DNA from: a virus
Direction: 5' to 3' (one strand)
Virus record (IMG/VR): IMGVR_UViG_3300028607_001511
Location: 1 to 36,934 of that record
DNA length: 36,934 bases
Below the pieces are notes generated by a model. The model did no database searches. It was not told the origin of the DNA and was given only the letters and a program-made list of their open reading frames with translations. The position numbers were made by a program, and so were the translations under genes. This document shows positions 1 to 6,891 of the stretch, one piece after another; within the stretch, counting starts at the first letter, position 1, and each line of letters starts with the position of its first letter.

Positions 1-144
1 CTTTCAATAAGTTCTGCTTGTGCCTCTCTTTCAAGGTGCAGTTCAGCAATGCTTGACATCCTTGAAAGTCTCTCTGCTTCTGTCTTGAGCCTATCACGCA
101 TTGCCTTGTTTCTTTCTATAGCATCTGTATTGTCCTCAAGTGCC
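1..144. repeat. Terminal direct repeat (first copy)
   Basis: Identical to 36791-36934. It lies inside the tape measure gene and keeps its frame, which indicates a circular (or circularly permuted) genome cut at an arbitrary place, not a true terminal repeat. Confidence 0.95.
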
Positions 145-1469
145 TCTGTTTCATCTTCAAAGGCATCAGTTGCATCAATGATTGCTCCCACTACAGCACC
201 AATTGCAACAAGAGCCAGACCCCATCCAGATGTTGCAAGTGCAATTTTCATTGCTTTCAACCTGAACAATGCAACGAGTGCCACCCTGTTGAACCATGCA
301 ATTGCTACTGCAACAGCACTGAATCCAAGTGAATAAGCATACAACTCCTCTGTGTCTATATCCTGAATGAATGCAATTTGTGCCCTTTTCAAATCCATGA
401 ATGCAGGTGTGAGTTCTGTGGCAATCCTGATCCACAATAATTCCGTTGCTGATACCACCAATAATTGTGCACCAACAAGATCATCAAGCATGGTGTCAGC
501 CATCTTTTTTGACGCACCCTCAACATCAACGAGAGACTTGGTCAGTTTGTCAATATCTTTTGCAGAATCAACCAAGACACCAAAAGTCTTTGCTGTCCTT
601 GGCAGGACAAAACCAAGAAAGTCAGAAAGGTCTTTTCCTTCTCTTTTCATGGTTGTCATCACTTCAACAAACCCCTCCATGCCTGTCACTGGGTGTCCAA
701 TCTCCTTTGCAAGATCAGAGTTTGCGTTTGCCATCTGCTCCATGATCTTGGTCAATGCAGTTCCTGCAATGGATGAGTCCACCATCTTGTTTGACAGAAC
801 TCCAAGCAGAGCAGTGACCTCATGCACTTCAAATCCTGCCTGTGGTGCAATCTGCCCAACATAGACCATTGCATTTGCGAACTTTTCTGTGTCCAGAGCA
901 GTGGATGAAAATGCAACAGCCATCATGTCTGCCACATTTCCTGCCTCACTTGCATCAAGACTGAACTGTCTCAACACACCACCTGCCACCTCTGATGCTC
1001 TTGCCAGATCAACATCAAAAGCAATTGCCATGTTCAGGATGCCCTCTGTGGATGCCAAGATTTCATCTGTTTTGAATCCAAGTTTTGAAAGTTCAAATTG
1101 TAATTTTCCCACATCCTGTGCACTCTTGGCAGTTGATCCACCAAACTCAAGAGCACTGTCTCTCAATTTTTTGAATTCTGCAACAGACGCACCTGACACT
1201 GCTTTGACCTTGTTCATGGTGTGCTCAAAATTTCCACCTATATCAGAAATCTTTCTGGCAACTGCTCCAATGGTATTGTTCAAGATGCCAAAAGCCTGTT
1301 GCACACCACTGACAGCCAGACCAAACTTTGCCATTCCACCTGCAAAGCCCTCTGTGTGCTGTTTTGCTTTTGATCCAAACTTGTCAAGCCTCTGGTCAAT
1401 CTTCTGGATTGCCTGATTGATCTGGCTGATGTCAGCCTTAAAATCAAAAGTTACTCTTGGATTTGCCAT
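1..1469 (-). CDS. Tail tape measure protein, N-terminal part (joins 34972-36934)
   Basis: This is the first part of the tape measure protein, which sets tail length and is ejected ahead of the DNA. The ATG at 1469 follows the stop of the frameshifted tail chaperone by one base (TAA-A-ATG). The frame stays open to base 1 and continues in frame at 36790 because bases 1-144 equal 36791-36934; the joined protein is 1095 residues. The N-terminus contains FEHTMNKVKAVSGAS followed by a helical domain typical of TP901-type tape measures. Hydrophobic stretches (AVAVAIAWFNRVALVALF, ALATSGWGLALVAIGAVV) lie around residues 365-420. The gene is easy to miss because the linear cut splits it. Family call is from domain pattern and position. 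Confidence 0.9.
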   Translation of the reverse strand, partial: MANPRVTFDFKADISQINQAIQKIDQRLDKFGSKAKQHTEGFAGGMAKFGLAVSGVQQAFGILNNTIGAVARKISDIGGNFEHTMNKVKAVSGASVAEFKKLRDSALEFGGSTAKSAQDVGKLQFELSKLGFKTDEILASTEGILNMAIAFDVDLARASEVAGGVLRQFSLDASEAGNVADMMAVAFSSTALDTEKFANAMVYVGQIAPQAGFEVHEVTALLGVLSNKMVDSSIAGTALTKIMEQMANANSDLAKEIGHPVTGMEGFVEVMTTMKREGKDLSDFLGFVLPRTAKTFGVLVDSAKDIDKLTKSLVDVEGASKKMADTMLDDLVGAQLLVVSATELLWIRIATELTPAFMDLKRAQIAFIQDIDTEELYAYSLGFSAVAVAIAWFNRVALVALFRLKAMKIALATSGWGLALVAIGAVVGAIIDATDAFEDETEALEDNTDAIERNKAMRDRLKTEAERLSRMSSIAELHLEREAQAELIE

Positions 1470-1470
1470 T

Positions 1471-2090
1471 TTAGTTTGGACTCTTTGGTGTCATTCTAAT
1501 TCTCAACATCATGAATTTTGCCACCTGTGAAATGCTCCAGTGATCCATTGTCCATTCATATTGGATCACATCACCACCTGACACACTAAAGACCAATGAC
1601 TCAAGACCTGCAATGTGTTTGTCCTCGTCTTTTTTGATCCCATGTTTGTCAAGCAGTTCATCATCAGTGACACCACCTATGTAGTTGACTTCTGGGGTGT
1701 CTGTTCCCCATTCCCCCTCATTATGCTTGGATTGTTCAAGAACATCCCCAAGGAAACGAAGTTGTTTATCATTGCTTTGTTTAATAAAAAAAAATCAGCC
1801 AAGACCTCCTGCAGTTCCGTGTTTGTGATCTTGGAAATATCAATTGCATCAATGTCACCCTTGAGAATGATCTTGACCAATTTCTCCACATTTGGCAGAT
1901 CAAGAAATGAATCCAACATTGTGTCTGGATCATCTCCTGTGAGTGAACTTTTGAAAACCTTAATCAGTTTGATGTCCTCACCGATTGTGAGTTCAGTCTG
2001 CCTGAATTTCTGACCCTGTATTGTGTAGAATCTCTCATGTTCAGGTTTCTCTACCTGCACAGTTTTCTGTGATGTTGTTTCCTGTCCCAT
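1471..2090 (-). CDS. Tail assembly chaperone, long form made by -1 ribosomal frameshift
   Basis: This is the gpGT-like long chaperone. Translation starts at 2090, slips back one base at T TTT TTA (1791-1785), and continues from ATT at 1785 in the -1 frame to TAA at 1473-1471. The -1 frame is open for 104 codons and reads as ordinary protein, beginning IKQSNDKQLRFLGDVLEQ and ending RIRMTPKSPN. The fusion is about 206 residues. Its stop sits one base from the tape measure ATG. Two overlapping chaperone forms between the tail tube and the tape measure are a hallmark of long-tailed phages. The heptamer U UUU UUA is the one used by HIV-1. The frameshift is inferred from sequence and synteny. Confidence 0.85.
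1677..2090 (-). CDS. Tail assembly chaperone, short form
   Basis: This is the gpG-like zero-frame product, 137 residues from ATG 2090. GGAGG lies four bases upstream of this ATG. The frame also runs upstream to another ATG at 2132 (MDTIKEQNKQNGG), which has a poorer ribosome site, so 2090 is preferred. The protein is polar and helical (TIGEDIKLIKVFKSSLTGDD), as expected for a chaperone that coats the tape measure during tail assembly. The zero frame ends at 1677, about 110 bases after the slippery run, giving the unshifted product. It is made after two candidate tube genes and before the tape measure. Confidence 0.8.
   Translation of the reverse strand: MGQETTSQKTVQVEKPEHERFYTIQGQKFRQTELTIGEDIKLIKVFKSSLTGDDPDTMLDSFLDLPNVEKLVKIILKGDIDAIDISKITNTELQEVLADFFLLNKAMINNFVSLGMFLNNPSIMRGNGEQTPQKSTT
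1785..1794 (-). promoter_or_regulatory. -1 programmed ribosomal frameshift site
   Basis: On the coding strand nine T are followed by A. In the zero frame the codons are GAT TTT TTT TTA TTA, which contains the heptamer T TTT TTA (X XXY YYZ) at 1791-1785. Both tRNAs can re-pair after slipping back one base. The -1 frame then stays open to 1471, while the zero frame stops at 1677. Confidence 0.8.
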
Positions 2091-2170
2091 AATGCCTCCA
2101 TTTTGCTTGTTTTGTTCTTTTATGGTGTCCATCTACCCTGCCACCATTTTGTATTGCTTAAATTCCATAT

Positions 2171-2923
2171 TTATAGCACAAACCCCTGTGCCACTAATCT
2201 GACTCTGAAAAATTCTGTTGCATCATCTGCCACATCAACTGTGGGAGTCATCCTGATCTTGAGAGGATCATCCATTGCATTCCCATTTGATGCGTTGCCT
2301 GTTGTATAGGTTGCACCATTGTCATCAGAGTATTCAAATGCTGTCACAGTATCAACTGATGCAAATGTTGAGTCCACTGATTTTTCCAGTGTTGGCAGTA
2401 TTATGACAGGTTTCAGAAATTTGGGTGTGTAGAATATAACTTCAGGCGTGGGGTCATAGCCAAATGCACTCTTGTTCTTATTTTCACCATGACCATTCAG
2501 TGTGAAATTGATGACCTGTTTCCTGAAATCAAATGTCTGTCCTGTCCACTCTGTTTCTGATTCAGAGACAGGAATGGTTCTTGTCCCATCAGTGAACTCC
2601 AGTTTGAGTGACATGTTTGTGTATAGTTGAGGCAGGATGTCTTCAAATGCATTCCACTCCAAGGTTGTGAGTTTTTCTCTACCGTTGCCTGTGAGCACCA
2701 CTTCACCACTGGCATTCCCTCCAGTGATGTCCATTTCTCTATACTGTCCTGCGTAGAGTTTATATTGTCCTGTCACCTTGCCAGTGAGAAATGAATTGGT
2801 TTTCCACTTAAATTTGAACTTTACAGTTCCCAGAAGTGTGTTCACAGTGACTGTGGGAGTATAAGAGGTCAGAACTGATAAGTCATCAATTCTTGTATAT
2901 TTATATGATGTAGAATCAGCCAT
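2171..2923 (-). CDS. Tail structural protein, beta-rich
   Basis: A 250-residue, Thr/Ser/Gly-rich protein with an alternating beta pattern (TVTVNTLLGTVKFKFKWK) that starts MADSTSYKYTRIDDL. It lies directly upstream of the tail assembly chaperone, where the major tail tube protein usually sits. The 148-residue gene at 3245-3691 is an equally good candidate, so one may be the tube and the other a tube-associated or decoration protein. The start ATG at 2923 has only a distant AGGA. No catalytic motif is seen. Function is inferred from position and composition. Confidence 0.55.
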   Translation of the reverse strand: MADSTSYKYTRIDDLSVLTSYTPTVTVNTLLGTVKFKFKWKTNSFLTGKVTGQYKLYAGQYREMDITGGNASGEVVLTGNGREKLTTLEWNAFEDILPQLYTNMSLKLEFTDGTRTIPVSESETEWTGQTFDFRKQVINFTLNGHGENKNKSAFGYDPTPEVIFYTPKFLKPVIILPTLEKSVDSTFASVDTVTAFEYSDDNGATYTTGNASNGNAMDDPLKIRMTPTVDVADDATEFFRVRLVAQGFVL

Positions 2924-2934
2924 GAGAGTGATTC

Positions 2935-3144
2935 CTACTTATCAAATAAGAATTTTTTGTGTCGGTGTCCTTTCAGTAAATCATGAGGGTCATGAATTGT
3001 TCTTCCTGCCTGTTTGAGTTTTACACAATAGTCCAAATTGTCCTCTGCCACTTTGATGACTTTGCCATCAATAGTGACGGCATCCACAAACAAAGGTGGC
3101 TTGTCAGGCTTTGATTTAGCCTTCTTGACAGCATTTTTTGCCAT
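2935..3144 (-). CDS. Small basic protein of the tail block
   Basis: A 69-residue Lys-rich protein starting MAKNAVKKAKSKPDKPPLF, with a good ribosome site (CAGGAGATAAGC-ATG). I do not recognise a family. It lies between two tail structural genes and just downstream of a long RNA hairpin (3166-3211), so it is probably a small virion or tail-assembly factor. The C-terminal half contains His/Lys pairs (HDPHDLLKGHRHKKFLFDK). Confidence 0.6.
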   Translation of the reverse strand: MAKNAVKKAKSKPDKPPLFVDAVTIDGKVIKVAEDNLDYCVKLKQAGRTIHDPHDLLKGHRHKKFLFDK

Positions 3145-3165
3145 GCTTATCTCCTGCTATATGAA

Positions 3166-3211
3166 GATTCCCTGACTCACCTGATCATAAGACCAGATGA
3201 GTCATGGAATC
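3166..3211 (-). other. Long imperfect RNA hairpin between tail genes
   Basis: This is a 46-base inverted repeat. On the minus-strand RNA it can form about 20 pairs with one A/G mismatch, two G-U pairs and a UUAU loop. The outer arms are GATTCC...GGAATC and TGACTCA...TGAGTCA, and the inner arm is CTGGTC...GATCAG. On the plus strand the two wobble pairs become mismatches, so the structure fits the transcribed strand better. No T run follows, so it is not a normal intrinsic terminator. An RNase processing site or a transcript-level control element are possible roles. Confidence 0.55.
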
Positions 3212-3244
3212 ATGTTTAGACCTATTTGCTCATTCCGCTACTGT

Positions 3245-3691
3245 TTAACCAGCAGAGGCATTGTGAACAATAGACCAAGGTCTTGTGGTCGCAGTCACAG
3301 ACTTACGAGCCACTATTTTGGTTTTGAATCCGTCAGCAAAAGCCCTAATCTGATCACAGTCAGTCATGGTGAAAGTCATTCCAGTGGAATTTGTCCCACC
3401 TGTTGTTGTGATCACCTGAATCTCACCAAGATCTTCACAATCATCAATGAGACCCAGTTCAACTGGATCAAAGTTTGACACAATGATCTCCATGTTTGAC
3501 TTGAAACCCCAAGCAGTTACAATCTCCTGTCCATCTTCAATCTCTGTGATGGTTTCTTTCAACTCATCAGAGATGGTGACTGTTTCTGGTTTTAGGTTTT
3601 CCCAGTCAATCTTGGTTGCATCAGCCGAGTCCTTGATTAGGATTTGACACAATCTTCCAACAAAGACCTTACTTACAAGTAAAGCACCCAT
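3245..3691 (-). CDS. Putative major tail tube or tail structural protein
   Basis: A 148-residue protein (MGALLVSKVFVGRLCQILIK) with alternating beta-strand character and acidic loops. AAGGAGAAATCTT precedes its ATG. It lies between the tail completion candidate (3738-4211) and the chaperone region, so it could be the major tail protein; its size fits small tube proteins. A strong RNA hairpin follows it, which could separate its level from downstream genes. No close family recognised. Confidence 0.5.
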   Translation of the reverse strand: MGALLVSKVFVGRLCQILIKDSADATKIDWENLKPETVTISDELKETITEIEDGQEIVTAWGFKSNMEIIVSNFDPVELGLIDDCEDLGEIQVITTTGGTNSTGMTFTMTDCDQIRAFADGFKTKIVARKSVTATTRPWSIVHNASAG

Positions 3692-3737
3692 AAGATTTCT
3701 CCTTTTTTAGGTTTTGAGAAATGAATAAACATGTTCA

Positions 3738-4211
3738 TCAGTATGCACCTTCAAACAACAGAGTGACCTGTGGGAAATTCAACAGACCTGCGTCCAAACC
3801 AAACTCCTCGGAGTCTAAAAACTCAAACTCACTTGTCATTGATTGGACATAGTCACAGCCAGAAAACTTGGCAGTGACTGCTCCAGATTCACCTGTTGAT
3901 GCGTCCAGAGCCTTTAGTGCGTCAACCATTCCCCTTGTGACCTCATTGATCTTGGTCATCTCTTTTCCTGCTGATGTGTTTAGGACAAAAGCAACAGAAT
4001 ATGATGCTTGATAGACTCCCACACCCTCAAAGGCTGTGTCATCTATCCGTCCCTCAACAAATGCAATGAAAAAAGATTGGTCAATTCTGCCTGATGCGAA
4101 AGCCTTGCTATCAATCCACTGATATTTTTTCAATCTACTGAAACCAGAAAGGTTTGCAGTCAATTTAGTTGCAATATGATCTGCACCAAATTCAATTGAC
4201 GGGAATGCCAC
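3738..4211 (-). CDS. Putative tail terminator/completion protein
   Basis: A 157-residue protein. The start is GTG at 4211 (MAFPSIEFGADHIATKL), with CAGGTG upstream. It follows the head-tail connector candidate and precedes tail tube candidates, the usual place of the tail terminator. The pattern of an N-terminal helix, strands (SFFIAFVEGRIDD, ASYSVAFVLNT), a helix (TRGMVDALKAL) and final strands is compatible with the gpU/HK97 gp10-type fold. That assignment is inference. Confidence 0.45.
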   Translation of the reverse strand: MAFPSIEFGADHIATKLTANLSGFSRLKKYQWIDSKAFASGRIDQSFFIAFVEGRIDDTAFEGVGVYQASYSVAFVLNTSAGKEMTKINEVTRGMVDALKALDASTGESGAVTAKFSGCDYVQSMTSEFEFLDSEEFGLDAGLLNFPQVTLLFEGAY

Positions 4212-4215
4212 AATA

Positions 4216-4632
4216 TCACCTGCTAAATCCTATTTGCACCAAAGGTTCACCTGTCTTTTCAGAATCAGTGATTGTTGCATCTGCAGAAAAGGCAAGATCA
4301 GTCAACAGAATTGAATCTGATTTTGACTGATACAGTTGAGCCTGATCTGCATGATTGTGATTAAACATCACATTTGCAATGACCTGATAGCAGATTTTCC
4401 TCTGGATAGGTTTTGACAGTTCAAATTCCCTCAACTCTGCAATTTCAGAATCAGTCTTAATGTTCCGATACTGATTTTTCAGATCATCAAACAACTGACA
4501 CAGAGCCTGATTGATCTCATGAGTGAGACCTCCAGTTTCTTCATCAGAAAGAAATGATGTGATTGTTGGGAGAAATTCCGTGACATCACTGTCAGAGATT
4601 GTCAAATATGTGAAAGGGTTTGCAAGAGCCAT
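4216..4632 (-). CDS. Putative head-tail connector (adaptor) protein
   Basis: A 138-residue, mainly helical protein (MALANPFTYLTISDSDVTEF) that begins with a 'DSDVTEFLPTI' segment, as seen in gp6-like connectors that bind the portal ring. It lies two genes after the capsid gene and just before the tail terminator candidate. AAGGG lies upstream of the ATG. Helical content and gene order support the call; no decisive motif was found. Confidence 0.5.
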   Translation of the reverse strand: MALANPFTYLTISDSDVTEFLPTITSFLSDEETGGLTHEINQALCQLFDDLKNQYRNIKTDSEIAELREFELSKPIQRKICYQVIANVMFNHNHADQAQLYQSKSDSILLTDLAFSADATITDSEKTGEPLVQIGFSR

Positions 4633-4637
4633 TCAGA

Positions 4638-4844
4638 TCAACCCTTTGCCTTTGGTTTGGCTTTGGACTTCTCTTTGGCTTTAGCTTTAGGTTTGGAGGA
4701 CATCTCAAAATTCCGTTCATAGCATCCAATGAGCCATGAACCAAATTTCTCGCTGACCTCGTAGACCTTGCTTTGCTCCCACACTTTTTTGCCACCTTTT
4801 TCAATATCAGGGGTGACATTGCTTGAGATACACTTGATCCACAT
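4638..4844 (-). CDS. Small protein with histone-H1-like Lys/Ala/Pro tail
   Basis: A 68-residue protein. The first ~48 residues look folded (SEKFGSWLIGCYERNFEM). The last ~20 are a Lys/Ala/Pro/Ser repeat (SKPKAKAKEKSKAKPKAKG). It starts at ATG 4844 after GAGGAGTTGAACA. It follows the capsid gene directly. Such tails in virion proteins usually bind DNA or acidic surfaces; a head-decoration or head-completion role is possible but not shown. Confidence 0.6.
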   Translation of the reverse strand: MWIKCISSNVTPDIEKGGKKVWEQSKVYEVSEKFGSWLIGCYERNFEMSSKPKAKAKEKSKAKPKAKG

Positions 4845-4872
4845 TGTTCAACTCCTCATTTGTTGTTTAAGA

Positions 4873-5859
4873 TTACGCCAGTGCGTTGACTACGCCCTGT
4901 TTGAAAGGATTTCTACATACAAGCACCATGTAACAAACAACGGTGAATGCAATTTCGTCCTTACCAGATGCGTCTTTCGCTTCGACCTTGAAAGCACCCT
5001 CCACAAGTTTGCCCTCTGAAGTGTAGGACTTTTGTGGTAAGTAATAGAGTGCAAAGTCACTCCCTATGACAAAATCCATCCTTGCGTTGTTGTATTTCGG
5101 GATGGCTATCACAGGGACTCCCCTGTAGTCAAGTGCCATGAACCTTGCATCACCTTTTGCAGTTGGGACTGGATTGTATCTGGCATTCGCAGTCAGGAGT
5201 CCTTCATAAGCAGAGAACTGCTTTTGAGATGTCCAGATGCTTGATGGAGGAGACAGTCTGGAGTCTACCAGATTGTCCCAAACATCATCCATCATTGCCA
5301 ATGTCAGTGATGCTGACCCACCTGCTTTGACATAAGATGCAAACCAAGATGCTCCAGTTTGATCAACTCCTGCCAATGAGGTGTTTGTGTTGCCAACAAT
5401 ATCACTGACTCCTGCCATTGATGAGGTGCTTGTTGCTCCCTCACCTAACATGTCAAGTGTGATTGCATATTTCAGGTCATCAACAGCCAACAGTAATTCA
5501 TCAGCCAAAAGGTCTGACAGTGCGTTGTAACCACCTGCCAGTGCTTTTGCTTGAACCATACCATCAACGGAGACTGTTGTCCCGTATCTGGCATAATTCC
5601 ACTCTACTGTTTGCCGTCCTTGTCCTTGACCAACTGGAATTGCTGAACCTTCAGAAAATGCTCCCGCATAGTCTGCCTCGTTAGAGGTGACGGACACAGC
5701 CATTCCTGTCTTGTGCATGGGAATTTGAACTCTTGCCTTTCCTGCTGACATTCCAACCTGCCCAAGAAAACCTGCAGTGTTGGAAAATGCTTTTTGGAAT
5801 TGAGGAAAAGCAACTGTGTTCAGAATGTTCTGAACTTGAGTTGAGGCTATATTTGCCAT
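4873..5859 (-). CDS. Major capsid protein (HK97 fold)
   Basis: A 328-residue shell protein. ATG 5859 follows AAAGGAGAATTGAA. It lies right after the scaffold gene. It has an early strand-loop pattern (KARVQIPMHKTGMAVSV), a long spine-helix region (YNALSDLLADELLLAVDDLK), a central 'VWDNLVDSRL' segment and a C-terminal 'RGVPVIAIPKYNN' strand typical of HK97-like capsids that use a separate scaffold. Its 3' end (4861-5100) holds 10 CpG, far more than most of the genome. The family call is from pattern and position. Confidence 0.85.
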   Translation of the reverse strand: MANIASTQVQNILNTVAFPQFQKAFSNTAGFLGQVGMSAGKARVQIPMHKTGMAVSVTSNEADYAGAFSEGSAIPVGQGQGRQTVEWNYARYGTTVSVDGMVQAKALAGGYNALSDLLADELLLAVDDLKYAITLDMLGEGATSTSSMAGVSDIVGNTNTSLAGVDQTGASWFASYVKAGGSASLTLAMMDDVWDNLVDSRLSPPSSIWTSQKQFSAYEGLLTANARYNPVPTAKGDARFMALDYRGVPVIAIPKYNNARMDFVIGSDFALYYLPQKSYTSEGKLVEGAFKVEAKDASGKDEIAFTVVCYMVLVCRNPFKQGVVNALA

Positions 5860-5918
5860 TTCAATTCTCCTTTATTGTTTAGTAATTAAAGAGGGAGAAC
5901 TGTCTGGCTTGGTCTTAT

Positions 5919-6551
5919 TTACAAGGCTTTCTGTAGTTCTTTTGAAACATACTTTGAAACCTGCTCTCTGTCATCCAAATCATCAGGTGGGGTGTCTCCG
6001 TTGGGTTGAACCTTGGGAGTGCCCTTTCCAAATGTTGGGACAGATGACTCAGTGCCTTCAAACAAACCAAGTTTCTCAATCTTCATGACTGATTCACTCA
6101 TGTTTGCAACAGCATCTGGATCAAGACCCGTCAGATCAATTTTGCCCTCATCATTTTGACTGACATCCAAGAAAGACTTTGCTTTGTCCCAGTTGGTGTG
6201 TGATGATAGTTTGTCCAGTTTCTTTTGGAGTGACTTTCGTGCACTTTCAGTCCACTTTTTTTCTTTGTCTTTGAGTGTCTGAATCTCTTTCTTGAGTCCA
6301 GAATCATCAAGAGAACTGACCTGACTTTGCAAAGAATCGAGTTGTGCCTTTAGTTCTCTGTTGTCTTTGGAAAGAGTCTCATTTGAGAGCCTCTTGTCCT
6401 TGTTTTCAGAGCCAAAGACCTGAACCTTTGCTACCATGTCATCGAACAAACCACCCATTTTCTGCAGGGCAACCTTGACCTCACTTGATTCCATATCCTG
6501 TCCTTTGGATGAAACCTCGTTGAGGATTTCATGAAAAGATTCGCTAATCAT
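5919..6551 (-). CDS. Capsid scaffolding protein
   Basis: A 210-residue, highly charged protein that is mostly coiled coil from residue ~45 to ~130 (ETLSKDNRELKAQLDSLQSQ). It has a Pro/Gly/Asp linker (NGDTPPDDLDDREQ) and a helical C-terminal tip (VSKYVSKELQKAL). This layout immediately upstream of the capsid gene is that of a scaffold whose C-terminal helix binds capsid subunits and which leaves the mature head. AAAGGAGATTCACCAA precedes the ATG. No protease domain or separate protease gene is seen. Confidence 0.8.
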   Translation of the reverse strand: MISESFHEILNEVSSKGQDMESSEVKVALQKMGGLFDDMVAKVQVFGSENKDKRLSNETLSKDNRELKAQLDSLQSQVSSLDDSGLKKEIQTLKDKEKKWTESARKSLQKKLDKLSSHTNWDKAKSFLDVSQNDEGKIDLTGLDPDAVANMSESVMKIEKLGLFEGTESSVPTFGKGTPKVQPNGDTPPDDLDDREQVSKYVSKELQKAL

Positions 6552-6621
6552 TTGGTGAATCTCCTTTCATTTTAACGTGTTTAATTTAACAAATGAAATG
6601 TTTATCTGTGCCATCTTTTTT

Positions 6622-6891
6622 TCAATCAGGAACAGTCATGACATCTGATGCTCTGACTGCTGATCCAGTGTATTGCATTTTGAGAGCCTTCATGAATTTC
6701 AATCCATCCTTTGGATAGAGCATCTTTCCCCTCTTGCCAACAGGAGTGTAGATGCCATTGTCAACCAAGTCCTCCTTGTAGTATTTCCCATATTTACCCA
6801 TGAACCTGACCTCTTTTCCAACAAGCCTCACTGTGCAACCAATGGTCTGTGAGCCATCATCCTGTGTTTCATATATGTGAACGATTTTCAT
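6622..6891 (-). CDS. Small head-region protein, unknown
   Basis: An 89-residue protein (MKIVHIYETQDDGSQTIGCTV) with beta-rich character and many Lys and Tyr residues. Its ATG overlaps the stop of the MuF-like gene (ATGA), so it is translationally coupled, and GAAAGGATC lies upstream. No family recognised. Its place between the minor head protein and the scaffold suggests a head-assembly role. Confidence 0.6.
   Translation of the reverse strand: MKIVHIYETQDDGSQTIGCTVRLVGKEVRFMGKYGKYYKEDLVDNGIYTPVGKRGKMLYPKDGLKFMKALKMQYTGSAVRASDVMTVPD

Noticed and set aside
1-144. A true terminal redundancy of a linear virion genome
   Set aside because: The repeat lies inside a gene, keeps the frame and is of a length typical of assembler overlap, so an arbitrary cut is more likely.
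49-1416. Several long plus-strand frames (Ser/Ala-rich) over the first 1.4 kb
   Set aside because: They are antisense shadows of the tape measure gene, with no ribosome sites.
4592-4819. A 75-residue basic minus-strand frame overlapping 4638-4844
   Set aside because: It is another frame of the Lys-rich tail gene, without a ribosome site.
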